A stretch of 35,641 nucleotides of DNA from TMED8 sp038125725 (GTDB taxonomy: Bacteria > Pseudomonadota > Alphaproteobacteria > Rhodospirillales > Casp-alpha2). A model generated the notes under the pieces. It was not told where the DNA came from. It did not search any database and saw only the letters and a program-made list of their open reading frames with translations. How positions within the stretch are numbered: the stretch's first letter is position 1; every line of letters starts with the position of its first letter. The stretch spans positions 1-35,641 of the forward strand of contig JAYPEK010000038.1 of NCBI GenBank assembly GCA_038125725.1. Direction: 5' to 3'. The position numbers were made by a program, and so were the translations under genes. Below are positions 1-8,076 of this stretch, one piece after another.

Positions 1-1196
1 CAGAGGACGGCATGGAGGTCATCGTCACCGGGCGGCTGACCACCTATCCGGCGCGGTCGCGCTACCAGATCGTTGTCGAGAGCTTCGAACTGGCGGGCGA
101 GGGCGCGCTTTTGAAGCTGTTGGAGGATCGGCGGCGGAAGTTGGCCGCCGAGGGGCTGTTCGACGCCGACCGGAAGCGCGAGCTGCCGTTCCTGCCGAGC
201 GTCATCGGCGTCGTCACCTCGCCGACGGGATCGGTTATCCGCGACATCCTGCACCGCCTCGCCGACCGCTTTCCGAGCCGCGTGCTGGTTTGGCCGGTAC
301 TGGTACAGGGCGATGGCGCGGCCGAACAGATCGCCCGGGCGATTGATGGATTCAACACCCTCGACGGGGAAGGCGCGGTGCCGCGTCCGGACTTGCTGAT
401 CGTCGCGCGCGGCGGCGGCAGCCTCGAAGACCTCTGGGCCTTCAACGAGGAAGTCGTCGTGCGCGCCGCCGCCGAGAGCGCCATCCCGCTGATCTCCGCC
501 GTCGGCCACGAGACCGACACGACGCTGATCGACTACGCCGCCGACGTGCGCGCCCCGACGCCGACGGCGGCGGCGGAAATGGCGGTGCCGGTGCGCCACG
601 AACTGCTGGCCCTGGTGATGGAGGACGGCGCGCGCCTCACAGCCGCCGCCAACCGGCGCCTGGAAGAGGGGCGCTTGAAACTGAGCGGCCTGTCGCGCGG
701 CCTGCCGGACCTGGCGAGACTGATCAACGAAAACGCGCAGCGGCTGGATGACTGGTCCGAGCGCCTGGCGGGCGGCCTCAAGCGCGGCATCGAGGCGCGG
801 CGGCGCGATCTCGCGGCGCAGGTGGCGGGGCTCAGGAAGCCCACCCACCAACTGGCCCAGGCTGGCGACCGGCTCCGGGTTGAAGGGAAGGCGCTGGAGC
901 GCGCCTTTACCGACGAGATCAAGGGCCGGCGCCAGCGGCTGGAGAACCTGAGCGCGCTGTTGGAGAGCTATTCGCACGAGCGCGTGTTGGAACGCGGTTT
1001 CGCGCTGGTCACGGATGCCGAGGGCAAGACAGTGGCGTCTGTGCAGGCAGTGGCTACCGGCGACGAAGTGGCGCTGCGCCTGGCCGACGGCTCCTTGGGC
1101 GCGCGCATCACCGGCGGCGGTGGCGAGAAGAAGCCCGCGCCGAAACCGAAACCGAAGTCGAAGGGCCCCGACGACCGCCAGGGGAGCCTGTTGTGA
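1..1196 (+). CDS. xseA: Exodeoxyribonuclease VII large subunit (5'-truncated by window edge)
   Basis: This is the catalytic large subunit of exonuclease VII, which with XseB degrades single-stranded DNA to oligonucleotides. The frame is already open at the first base (reading E-D-G before the Met at 12), so the true start lies upstream and the N-terminal OB-fold is only partly present. The visible part shows the family core: the GVVTSPTGS segment, then LLIVARGGGSLEDLWAFN and SAVGHETD, followed by DYAADVRAPTPTAAAE, a long charged helical region and a Lys/Pro-rich tail. About 397 residues are visible, against roughly 450 for the E. coli protein. The stop overlaps the GTG start of the next gene by 4 bases, which suggests translational coupling. 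Identification is secure; only the 5' end is missing. Confidence 0.95.
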   Translation, partial: EDGMEVIVTGRLTTYPARSRYQIVVESFELAGEGALLKLLEDRRRKLAAEGLFDADRKRELPFLPSVIGVVTSPTGSVIRDILHRLADRFPSRVLVWPVLVQGDGAAEQIARAIDGFNTLDGEGAVPRPDLLIVARGGGSLEDLWAFNEEVVVRAAAESAIPLISAVGHETDTTLIDYAADVRAPTPTAAAEMAVPVRHELLALVMEDGARLTAAANRRLEEGRLKLSGLSRGLPDLARLINENAQRLDDWSERLAGGLKRGIEARRRDLAAQVAGLRKPTHQLAQAGDRLRVEGKALERAFTDEIKGRRQRLENLSALLESYSHERVLERGFALVTDAEGKTVASVQAVATGDEVALRLADGSLGARITGGGGEKKPAPKPKPKSKGPDDRQGSLL

Positions 1197-2005
1197 TTCG
1201 TTTTGCCGCCGCATTGGCCATTTTTCTGATGGCGCCCCGGGTCACGGCCTGCCAACTGTCGCTGGATGGCCCGGCGAAGCAGGGCGGGCTGTTGATTGGC
1301 ACGGTGACGCCGGGTGCCAGCGTGCAGGTCGACGGCCAGGCGGTCCGGGTGTCGCCGGACGGGCATTTCCTGGTCGGTTTCGGGCGCGATGCCAAATCGA
1401 AAGCCAAGGTCGAGGCGGTGATGGCCGACGGCCGCCGGCTCGGCTGCCCGGTGAGCGTCGCCAGACGTTCCTACCAGATCCAGCGCATCGACGGCCTGCC
1501 GAAACGCCAGGTGACGCCCGACCCCAAGGCCTTGGCGCGCATTCGCGCCGATAACGCCGCTATTCGAGCGGTGCGCAAGCTCGATACCGCCAGCACGGAT
1601 TTCCTGGCCGGCTTCGACTGGCCGCTCAAGGGGCGGATTTCGGGCATCTTCGGTTCACAGCGCGTGCTGAACGGCCAACCCAGGAGCCCGCACAACGGCG
1701 TCGATATCGCGGCGCCCACGGGCACGCCGATCCATGCGCCGGCGCGCGGCGTGGTGCGCCTCGTGCATCCGGACATGTTCTACACCGGCAAATCGATCAT
1801 GCTCGACCACGGTCACGGGCTGACCAGCGTCTACGTGCACATGAGCGCCATTTCCGTGAAGGAAGGACAGCGGGTCGCCAAGGGTGACGTCATCGGCAAG
1901 GTCGGCAAGACCGGCCGCGCCACCGGGCCGCACCTGCATTGGGGGGTGTCGCTGTTCGCAACGCACCTGGACCCGATGCTTCTGGTCGGGGCAATGCGGA
2001 AATAA
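1193..2005 (+). CDS. M23 family metallopeptidase (LytM-type murein endopeptidase)
   Basis: This is a 270-residue exported peptidase, predicted to cut peptidoglycan cross-links in the periplasm. The C-terminal half carries the M23 zinc site: H167 and D171 in HNGVD, and H247-L-H249 in GPHLHW. The start is a GTG whose last two bases fall in the TGA of xseA. The N-terminus (residues 1-19) is a hydrophobic signal peptide ending V-T-A-C20. That fits a lipobox, so the protein may be a lipoprotein, although ordinary signal-peptidase cleavage is also possible. Residues 20-95 look like a small beta-rich domain before the catalytic domain. The zinc residues are intact, so it may be an active enzyme and not merely a degenerate activator such as EnvC or NlpD. 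Confidence 0.9.
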   Translation: MIRFAAALAIFLMAPRVTACQLSLDGPAKQGGLLIGTVTPGASVQVDGQAVRVSPDGHFLVGFGRDAKSKAKVEAVMADGRRLGCPVSVARRSYQIQRIDGLPKRQVTPDPKALARIRADNAAIRAVRKLDTASTDFLAGFDWPLKGRISGIFGSQRVLNGQPRSPHNGVDIAAPTGTPIHAPARGVVRLVHPDMFYTGKSIMLDHGHGLTSVYVHMSAISVKEGQRVAKGDVIGKVGKTGRATGPHLHWGVSLFATHLDPMLLVGAMRK

Positions 2006-2018
2006 GGGAGAGAAGACC

Positions 2019-3308
2019 ATGAGCGAAAGACAAGTGATTGCGGCGGAGGAGGCCATCGTCGAGCGCGCGCGCAAGGTGTTGCCGGCGGGCGGCTTCGGCA
2101 ACGTCACCTTCGACGTGGTGGTGGCGGAAGGGAAGGGCGGCCATGTCTGGGACGCCAGCGGCAACGAATATATCGATTTCCTGCTCGGTTCCGGCCCGAT
2201 GCTGGTCGGTCACTGCCATCCGAAAGTGACCGAAGCGGTGCAGGCCCAGGTGGCCAAGGGCTCCACCTTCTTCGCCAACAATGCGCTCGGCATCGAACTG
2301 GCGGAAGCGATCGTCGATGCGGTGCCCTGCGCCGACAAGGTGCGCTTCGTCTCGTCGGGCTCGGAAGCGACCTTCTACGCCATGCGGGTGATTCGCGCGC
2401 ATACCGGCCGCGACAAGGTGCTCAAGTTCGAGGGCGGCTTCCACGGCATGAGCGATTATGCGCTCATGAGCATGGCGCCGGCGCAGCCCGGCAACTTCCC
2501 GCAGGCGCAGCCCGACACCGCCGGTATTCCGACCAATATTTCCGACGACATGCTGATCGCGCCCTTCAACGACGCCGCCACCGCTTGCGCGCTAATCGAG
2601 GAACACGCGGAAGACCTCGCCGGCGTCATCGTCGAGCCGCTGCAGCGCATGATCCCGCCCAAGGAAGGCTTCCTGCAGGCATTGCGCGATGCGACGAAAT
2701 CCGCCGGCGTGCCGCTGGTGTTCGACGAGGTGGTGACCGGCTTCCGCTTCGCTTTCGGCGGCGCCCAGGAATACTACGGCGTGGTGCCGGACCTCTGTGC
2801 GCTCGGCAAGGTGATCGGCGGCGGCTACCCGCTGGCGGCGATCGCTGGCTCGGACGAGATCATGGCGGTGTTCGACGCCGCCGAAGTGCCGGCGGACCGC
2901 GCCGTGAAGCAAATCGGCACGCTGTCGGGCAATCCCGTGGCGGCAGCGGCGGGGCTGGCGACGCTCGACGTGTTGCGCGAACCCGGCGCCTATGAGCGCC
3001 TGTTCGCCACCGGCCGGGCGCTGATGGATGGGTTCACCGAACGCCTCGCCAAGCATGGCGTCGCCGGGCAGGTGATGGGCGAGGCGCCGATGTTCGATAT
3101 CGTCTTCAAGGCGGGCGAGATCGCCGATTACCGCGGTACCATGGGCGCCGACGCCGGCCTCAACAAGCGGCTCAATGCCGAACTGTTGAAGCGCGGCGTC
3201 TTCAAGGGCGACAACAAGTTCTACGTATCGCTGGCGCACACCGACGAAGACGTGGCGAAAACGCTCGACGCCTTCGACGATGCGCTGGCCGGCATCGCGG
3301 CCAATTGA
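2019..3308 (+). CDS. Class-III PLP aminotransferase, glutamate-1-semialdehyde aminomutase-like
   Basis: This 429-residue fold-type I PLP enzyme starts at the ATG at 2019, with GGAG at 2007-2010. Family motifs are the phosphate-binding SSGSEA (112-117), DEVVTGFR (236-243) and the Schiff-base lysine K264 in ALGKVIGGGYP. The overall match is to the HemL-like branch of aminotransferase class III. However, the N-terminal signature of true glutamate-1-semialdehyde aminomutase (GGVNSPVR) is replaced by AGGFGNVTF. I therefore do not assign hemL; the substrate may be another amino acid or amine. It sits 13 bases after the M23 gene and is probably cotranscribed with it. Downstream it is convergent with the dienelactone hydrolase gene, 12 bases apart. 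Confidence 0.85.
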   Translation: MSERQVIAAEEAIVERARKVLPAGGFGNVTFDVVVAEGKGGHVWDASGNEYIDFLLGSGPMLVGHCHPKVTEAVQAQVAKGSTFFANNALGIELAEAIVDAVPCADKVRFVSSGSEATFYAMRVIRAHTGRDKVLKFEGGFHGMSDYALMSMAPAQPGNFPQAQPDTAGIPTNISDDMLIAPFNDAATACALIEEHAEDLAGVIVEPLQRMIPPKEGFLQALRDATKSAGVPLVFDEVVTGFRFAFGGAQEYYGVVPDLCALGKVIGGGYPLAAIAGSDEIMAVFDAAEVPADRAVKQIGTLSGNPVAAAAGLATLDVLREPGAYERLFATGRALMDGFTERLAKHGVAGQVMGEAPMFDIVFKAGEIADYRGTMGADAGLNKRLNAELLKRGVFKGDNKFYVSLAHTDEDVAKTLDAFDDALAGIAAN

Positions 3309-3314
3309 CCGGGC

Positions 3315-3326
3315 GGCTGATCAGCC
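3315..3326. terminator. Palindrome between convergent genes, possible hairpin
   Basis: GGCTGATCAGCC is a perfect 12-base palindrome just after the aminotransferase stop. It overlaps the TGA of the opposing hydrolase gene, and G/C runs on both sides could extend the stem past one mismatch. It has no T-run, so an intrinsic terminator is unproven and the call rests on position and symmetry only. Confidence 0.25.
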
Positions 3327-4061
3327 CCCCAGGTTGGAGGCCAGGAAGGCCTTGAAGGCATCCCAGGACTGCGTGTCCGCGACCTCGCGATAGCGATTGG
3401 AGCCGAACACCGTGAAGGCGTGCGGGGCGCCGGAATAGACCTGGATCTCATAAGGGATCTTGGCCGTCTCCAGTTCCTGCGACAGACCCGCCACATGCTC
3501 CATGGTCACCGACGTGTCGGCGCCGCCATGTGCGATCAACAGGGGCGGCGTGGAGGCCGGGTAGCTCTGCCCCTGGGGTGTTTGCAGGCCGCCGTGGAAG
3601 GTGGCGTAGCCGGCAATATCGGATGCCTTGCCCGAGCGCGCCATTTCCAGTGTCGCGGCGCCGCCGAAGCAATACCCCATGACCACGGTCTTGCCGGAAG
3701 ACATCTTGCGCGCCTCGGCAAGGCCGGCCAGCAGCAGTTGGTGCATCTTTTCGCGGTCCTTGTAGAGCGCGCCCGTCGCGGCACGGCGCCCGGCCACGTC
3801 CGGCGGGCGGTTGCCCTTGCCGAACAGGTCGAGCGCGAAGGCATCAAAGCCCATCTCCGCCAGCATGTCGGCGCGCTTCACCTCGTAATCCGTGAGCCCG
3901 TCCCAGTCATGGATGACCAGCACCAGGCCCTTCGACGCGCCGGACGCCTTGGCCATGTAGCCTTCGTAGTCGGCGCCGCCGGATGAATAGGTGACGTTCT
4001 CGCCGGCCTGAGCGCCGAGCGGTAACAAGAAGCCCATAAGGGCAACAACCAATCGTTTCAT
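3321..4061 (-). CDS. Dienelactone hydrolase family protein, exported
   Basis: This 246-residue alpha/beta hydrolase has the Cys-Asp-His triad of the dienelactone hydrolase family: C131 in GYCFGG, D182 in HGGADTSV and H214 in GAPHAF. The ATG at 4061 follows GGGAGGA on the minus strand, which decides the start over a longer upstream frame. Residues 1-19 form a signal peptide with a likely cut at AQA|GEN, so the enzyme acts in the periplasm. Dienelactone hydrolases open lactones in chloroaromatic degradation, but many members of this family have other or unknown ester substrates, and no catabolic neighbours are present here. It lies downstream of the lipid A block on the same strand, separated by 130 bases that hold a small repeat. 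Confidence 0.88.
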   Translation of the reverse strand: MKRLVVALMGFLLPLGAQAGENVTYSSGGADYEGYMAKASGASKGLVLVIHDWDGLTDYEVKRADMLAEMGFDAFALDLFGKGNRPPDVAGRRAATGALYKDREKMHQLLLAGLAEARKMSSGKTVVMGYCFGGAATLEMARSGKASDIAGYATFHGGLQTPQGQSYPASTPPLLIAHGGADTSVTMEHVAGLSQELETAKIPYEIQVYSGAPHAFTVFGSNRYREVADTQSWDAFKAFLASNLGG

Positions 4062-4083
4062 GAATTGAGATCCTCCCGAAAAG

Positions 4084-4107
4084 GGTCCGCCAATGGACCG
4101 CCAATGG
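4084..4107. repeat. 11-bp tandem repeat with embedded inverted repeat upstream of hydrolase gene
   Basis: CCGCCAATGG occurs twice (4087-4096 and 4098-4107, period 11). GGTCC (4084-4088) and GGACC (4095-4099) form an inverted repeat across the first copy. The element lies 23-46 bases upstream of the minus-strand hydrolase start, a place where an operator could sit. No regulator is known to me for this sequence. Confidence 0.4.
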
Positions 4108-4191
4108 TCTGTGAGAGGCAAGCTTGGCATATCCCCACCAGGCGGCGCGTTCACAAAAAGTTGAACCCGTGGTCGATCCGGGGCGGGGCGG

Positions 4192-5082
4192 TCAATTGGG
4201 CCAGCGGTTATGCAGCCACAGCCATTGTTCAGGGTTGTCGCGCACCCAGCTTTCGACGCGTTGGTTGACCATGGCCATCAGCGCCGCCACGTCGGCGTGG
4301 CGATCACCGGTGGGGGTGAATTGCAGCGGCGGTTCGATGACAAGGCGCAGCATCGGCCCCTTCACCCGAACCACGTGCGTCGGCACGATCGGGCAGTCGT
4401 AGCGAAGCGCCAGTTCCGCCAATGCCGATGCGGTCATGGCGTCGCGGCCGAAGAAGGGGACGGGGATGCCGTCGTTCATCTTCTGGTCGACCAGCATGCC
4501 CACGTGCTTGCCGTCCTTCAGCGATTTCAAGATCTTGCGCGCGCCGTCGGGGCCCTTGGGGATCATTTCGCCACCGCCGACACCGCGCTTGTAGAGCCAT
4601 TCCGTCAGCCTGTTGTTGGCGGCGCGGTAGACGAGGTCGAGCGGCAGGCCGCGCTGGCGCGCCGCCAGCGGCATCATCTCCCAATTGCCGATGTGCGCGC
4701 AGAAGAAGATGCCGGGTTTATCGTCGTCGCGCAGCTGGTCGACGATTTCGGCGCCCTCGACGCGGACGTAACCGCCTGGGTCGTAGACGTTGATCTTGGA
4801 GAGATGCGGGTATTCGCCGGCCATCCGGCCCAGGTTGTCCCACATGCGGCGCTGGGTGGCGCGGATTTCGGCGTCGGTGATCTCGGGGAAGGCGATGCGC
4901 AAATTCTTCACCGCCCGGCGGCTGACCGCCAGCCTGGGACCGATGGAGCGGCCCAGCAGCCCGCCCAATGCCGAGGCCGCCCAGAACCTGAGCGAACGGA
5001 AGAAGCCATAGGCCAGCAATGCGACCAGCGCCAATAGCGGGTCCGCAATGAAGCGTTTCAGGGGCGGGCGGCTAGCCGGCAT
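4192..5082 (-). CDS. Late lipid A acyltransferase (LpxL/HtrB family)
   Basis: This 296-residue inner-membrane acyltransferase is predicted to add a secondary acyl chain to Kdo-lipid IVA from acyl-ACP. It carries the H-X4-E catalytic motif of the family (H130 to E135 in HIGNWE). A hydrophobic stretch near residues 15-45 serves as the membrane anchor. The ATG at 5082 overlaps the 3' end of lpxK by 11 bases. It is the last gene of the minus-strand lipid A run, downstream of msbA, the DUF374 gene, waaA and lpxK. The sequence alone does not tell LpxL from LpxM-type position or chain-length specificity, so I give no symbol. Confidence 0.9.
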   Translation of the reverse strand: MPASRPPLKRFIADPLLALVALLAYGFFRSLRFWAASALGGLLGRSIGPRLAVSRRAVKNLRIAFPEITDAEIRATQRRMWDNLGRMAGEYPHLSKINVYDPGGYVRVEGAEIVDQLRDDDKPGIFFCAHIGNWEMMPLAARQRGLPLDLVYRAANNRLTEWLYKRGVGGGEMIPKGPDGARKILKSLKDGKHVGMLVDQKMNDGIPVPFFGRDAMTASALAELALRYDCPIVPTHVVRVKGPMLRLVIEPPLQFTPTGDRHADVAALMAMVNQRVESWVRDNPEQWLWLHNRWPN

Positions 5083-6067
5083 TCGGGGTTCCGTGGGAGA
5101 TGGACGACAACAGGGTTTCGAGGGCCCCTTGGTCCTCCCATTCGAGGTGCACTGTCAAGACGTCGATGCCGTCTCGCATGGCGGGCGCGAGCCGGACTCT
5201 GTCCTTGGCGGTGGTGATCAGGCCGGCGCCGAGGTCCGCCGCGCGGGCACGCAGATCGGCGATCTCCGGCCCGGAAAATGGGTGGTGGTCGGCGAAGGCG
5301 GCGGTGCCGGCGATCTCGATTCCGGCGGCTTCCACGGTGTCGAAAAACTTCTCCGGCCGGCCGATGCCGGTAAAGGCGAGATAACGCCGGTCCTTGAGGC
5401 CGGCTGCCTCCGGCCCCGGCCGCAGCCTTGCCGCCAGCAGCGGCTTTCGCCCGCCGATGCGCGCGTCGATGCCCGTGGCATCGGCACCCATGCGCACCAC
5501 CGCGTCGGCGCGGGCGAGCGCGGCATCCAGGGGTTCGCGCAACGGCCCCGCCGGGATCAGCTTGCCGTTGCCGACGCCGAAGCCGCCGTCCAGCACCAAC
5601 AGGCTGAGCGTCTTCGCCAAGGTGAAGTTCTGGAAACCGTCGTCCATGACCAGGGCCTGGGCGCCGTCCGCCACCGCGCGTCCGGCGGTTTCCCCCCGGT
5701 CGGCGCCGATCCAGGTGGGGAATGCCTCGGCCAGTAGCAGCGGCTCGTCGCCGACGTCGGCGGCGGTGTGGGTGGCGGGATCGACCCTGAGCGGCCCCGT
5801 TAGCCGGCCGCCGTAGCCACGGCTGAGGAAATGCACGTTCAGCCCGCGCCCGGCCAGGCGCGCGGCGATGTCGAGCGCCACCGGCGTCTTGCCCGCGCCG
5901 CCGGCGGTAACGTTGCCGATGCAGATCACTGGCACCGGAACCTGCCTGGGGGTGGGACCGAAACTCCGATTTAATGCCGTGCCGATGCGGTAGAGCCAGG
6001 AGGCCGGTGTCAGCAGCGCGGCGGTGAGGCCACCCCGGCCGGCCTGCCAATGGGCGGGCGCCTTCAC
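5072..6067 (-). CDS. lpxK: Tetraacyldisaccharide 4'-kinase
   Basis: LpxK phosphorylates the 4' position of the disaccharide precursor to form lipid IVA at the inner membrane. The 331-residue protein has the expected N-terminal membrane-associated segment (about residues 12-32), a Walker A loop at 51-62 (GNVTAGGAGKTP) and the LpxK signature DDGFQN at 142-147. The length is normal for the family. The start is GTG at 6067, overlapping the TGA of waaA in a GTGA junction, which implies translational coupling. Its 3' end overlaps the acyltransferase start by 11 bases. Confidence 0.96.
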   Translation of the reverse strand: MKAPAHWQAGRGGLTAALLTPASWLYRIGTALNRSFGPTPRQVPVPVICIGNVTAGGAGKTPVALDIAARLAGRGLNVHFLSRGYGGRLTGPLRVDPATHTAADVGDEPLLLAEAFPTWIGADRGETAGRAVADGAQALVMDDGFQNFTLAKTLSLLVLDGGFGVGNGKLIPAGPLREPLDAALARADAVVRMGADATGIDARIGGRKPLLAARLRPGPEAAGLKDRRYLAFTGIGRPEKFFDTVEAAGIEIAGTAAFADHHPFSGPEIADLRARAADLGAGLITTAKDRVRLAPAMRDGIDVLTVHLEWEDQGALETLLSSISHGTPNAG

Positions 6068-7359
6068 GGCGTTGTGCTTTCGTGCCGGGTGATGGCGGCG
6101 ATGAAGGGCTCCAATTCCCGCAAAACCGAGGCCATCACGGCGATTTCCGATTCCGCCACCGCGCGGGCGGCGGAGGTGAGGGCGCTTCGCCGCGCATCGT
6201 CACCGAGCAGCGCCGAGACGGCTTCCGCCAATGCCGGCACGTCGGCGACCCGCTCCGCGCCCGAGGCGGCGAGCAGGTTTTCGGAGACGTCGGGGAAGTT
6301 CCACATATGTGGGCCGAACAGGATGGCACTGCCGAGGCGCGCCGGCTCGATCGGGTTCTGGCCGCCGAGATCGACCAGCGACTTGCCCATGAACGTGACC
6401 GGCGAGAGGCGGAAGAACAGGCCCAGTTCGCCCATGGTGTCGGCAACGTAGACATCGGTGCCGGCGTCCGGCACTTCGCCGGTGCCGCGCCGCTTGACCC
6501 GTGCGCCGGCGGCGGTGAGTTCGTCGGCGACGGCTTCGCCGCGTTCCGGATGGCGCGGCACGATGATGGTGAGCAGGCCCGGATGATCGGCGGCGATCTT
6601 TCGGTGGGCCTGCCAGATCAGCGCCTCCTCGCCCGGATGGGTGCTGGCGGCGAGCCAGCGCGGCCGGCCGGCCAGCACTTGATCTAGCGCCGCCAGTTCG
6701 TCCGCATCGGCCGGTAGCGGTGGCACCGCGAACTTGAGGTTGCCGACCGAGCGCACGGGCTCTGCACCCAGTTGCCGGAGCCGGCCGGCGTCCAACTCGG
6801 CTTGTGCCAGGCAGAGGCTGAAGTTCGAGAGAATGGCCTTGGCCAAGCCTGGCCAGCGTTTCCACTTGGCGAACGATTCCGGAGAGATGCGACCGTTGAC
6901 CAGTACCATGGGCACGCCGCGCTGGGCCGGCAGCGTCGTCAGGTTGGGCCAGAATTCCGATTCCGCCCATAGCACCAGGTCCGGACGCCAGTGATCGAGG
7001 AAGGCGGTGACGTAGGGGGCCCTGTCCACCGGCACGTATTGATGCAGCGTGCGTTCCGGCAGCCGGTCACGAAGCAACGTGGCCGAGGTGACCGTCCCGG
7101 ACGTCATCAGCACGTAGAGGGTCGGGTGCTGGGCTACCAGCGCCTCGATCAGCGGCAGCATGGAGAGCGATTCCCCGACGCTCGCCGCGTGCGCCCAGAT
7201 CAGGGGGCCCAAGGGGCGGGGCTGCGAGGCCTCGCCCAGGCGCTCGCCGAAACGCTCGGCATCCTCCTTGCCAGCGGCCAGGCGCTTTTGCAGGTGGCGC
7301 TGGATCAACGGCGCGGCCAGCGCCGTGGCGGCGCGGTAGAGCGGCAAAAGCTTGCTCAT
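6064..7359 (-). CDS. waaA: 3-deoxy-D-manno-octulosonic acid (Kdo) transferase
   Basis: WaaA (KdtA) transfers Kdo from CMP-Kdo to lipid IVA. The 431-residue protein begins at the ATG at 7359, which overlaps the TGA of the preceding gene in an ATGA junction. A frame open much further upstream is antisense-like and not part of the gene. Residues 1-20 form the N-terminal membrane anchor. WAHAASVGES contains the catalytic-base Glu (E63) of the GT30 family, and GRISPESF and STHPGEE are further family segments. Whether it is mono- or bifunctional cannot be read from sequence by eye. Confidence 0.95.
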   Translation of the reverse strand: MSKLLPLYRAATALAAPLIQRHLQKRLAAGKEDAERFGERLGEASQPRPLGPLIWAHAASVGESLSMLPLIEALVAQHPTLYVLMTSGTVTSATLLRDRLPERTLHQYVPVDRAPYVTAFLDHWRPDLVLWAESEFWPNLTTLPAQRGVPMVLVNGRISPESFAKWKRWPGLAKAILSNFSLCLAQAELDAGRLRQLGAEPVRSVGNLKFAVPPLPADADELAALDQVLAGRPRWLAASTHPGEEALIWQAHRKIAADHPGLLTIIVPRHPERGEAVADELTAAGARVKRRGTGEVPDAGTDVYVADTMGELGLFFRLSPVTFMGKSLVDLGGQNPIEPARLGSAILFGPHMWNFPDVSENLLAASGAERVADVPALAEAVSALLGDDARRSALTSAARAVAESEIAVMASVLRELEPFIAAITRHESTTP

Positions 7360-8069
7360 GCTGCGGCGCCCTCCGCTTCGGCGGGCTCGACGGCGGGACG
7401 ATGGGTGAGTGCGTCGGCCTCGATGGTGATGGCGTTGAGCGCCGTCTCGACCTCGAGCCTGGCTCTTTCCAGTGCCGCCGCATCGGCGTCCTTGGCGACA
7501 TGGATGGGCTCGCCCCAGACGATGACACCGCGACCGAACGGCCAGGCCACCAAGAAGCGGTCCCAGGAGCGGAGGTTGCGGCCCCGATTGATGGAATAGG
7601 TGGCGGGAATCACCGGCACGCCGGAAAGCCTGGCCACGGCGACGATGCCGTCGGACGCGCGCATGCGCGGACCGCGCGGACCGTCCGGCGTGATGCCGAC
7701 GCATTCGCCGGCCTTCAGGTGCTTGACCATGGCGCGCAGCGCCTGGGCGCCGCCTTTCGAGGACGATCCGGCGACGGTCTTGATGCCGAAATGCGCCACC
7801 GTATCGGCGATCATCCGGCCGTCCCGGTGCTGCGAGATCAGCATGTGGATCGGCCGGGCGCGGTCCCAGCAATGTGGCATCATCAAAAGCCGCCCGTGCC
7901 AGAAGGCAAGGATGAAGGGCTGACCCTGGTCCCAGTAGTTGCGCGGGATATCGCCTCTGACCATGCGCCAGCGGCAGGTGGCGCGCACCAGGCGGATGTA
8001 CCAGGCCCCCAGCCAGCAGGCGAAGCGCCTGACGCCGTCCGACTGCATGACGCGCTTCAGCGCCGCCAC
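7356..8069 (-). CDS. DUF374 lysophospholipid acyltransferase family protein
   Basis: This protein of about 237 residues belongs to the PlsC-like acyltransferase superfamily, DUF374 branch. FWHGR and the downstream SQHRDGRM segment carry the histidines, TPDGPRGPR is a hallmark, and VPVIPATYS follows. Genes of this type commonly sit beside waaA and lpxK in alphaproteobacteria. I take the GTG at 8069 as start because GGAAGG lies about 10 bases upstream (at the end of the ABC gene) and the gap to that gene is then 7 bases. An ATG at 8117 (16 residues longer) and one at 8048 are alternatives with no clear ribosome site. The acyl acceptor is unknown; envelope or lipid A modification is inferred from context. 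The C-terminal 15 residues are Ala/Glu-rich. Confidence 0.82.
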   Translation of the reverse strand: MAALKRVMQSDGVRRFACWLGAWYIRLVRATCRWRMVRGDIPRNYWDQGQPFILAFWHGRLLMMPHCWDRARPIHMLISQHRDGRMIADTVAHFGIKTVAGSSSKGGAQALRAMVKHLKAGECVGITPDGPRGPRMRASDGIVAVARLSGVPVIPATYSINRGRNLRSWDRFLVAWPFGRGVIVWGEPIHVAKDADAAALERARLEVETALNAITIEADALTHRPAVEPAEAEGAAA

Positions 8070-8076
8070 CGGCCGC

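Noticed and set aside
4149..4166. GTTCA/TGAAC inverted repeat after the late acyltransferase gene as a terminator
   Set aside because: The stem is only 5 pairs and the T-run lies inside the loop, not after it.
7360..7872. N-terminal extension of waaA to 7872
   Set aside because: It lies out of frame within the DUF374 gene and reads as Arg-rich sequence; the ATGA junction at 7359 is the natural start.
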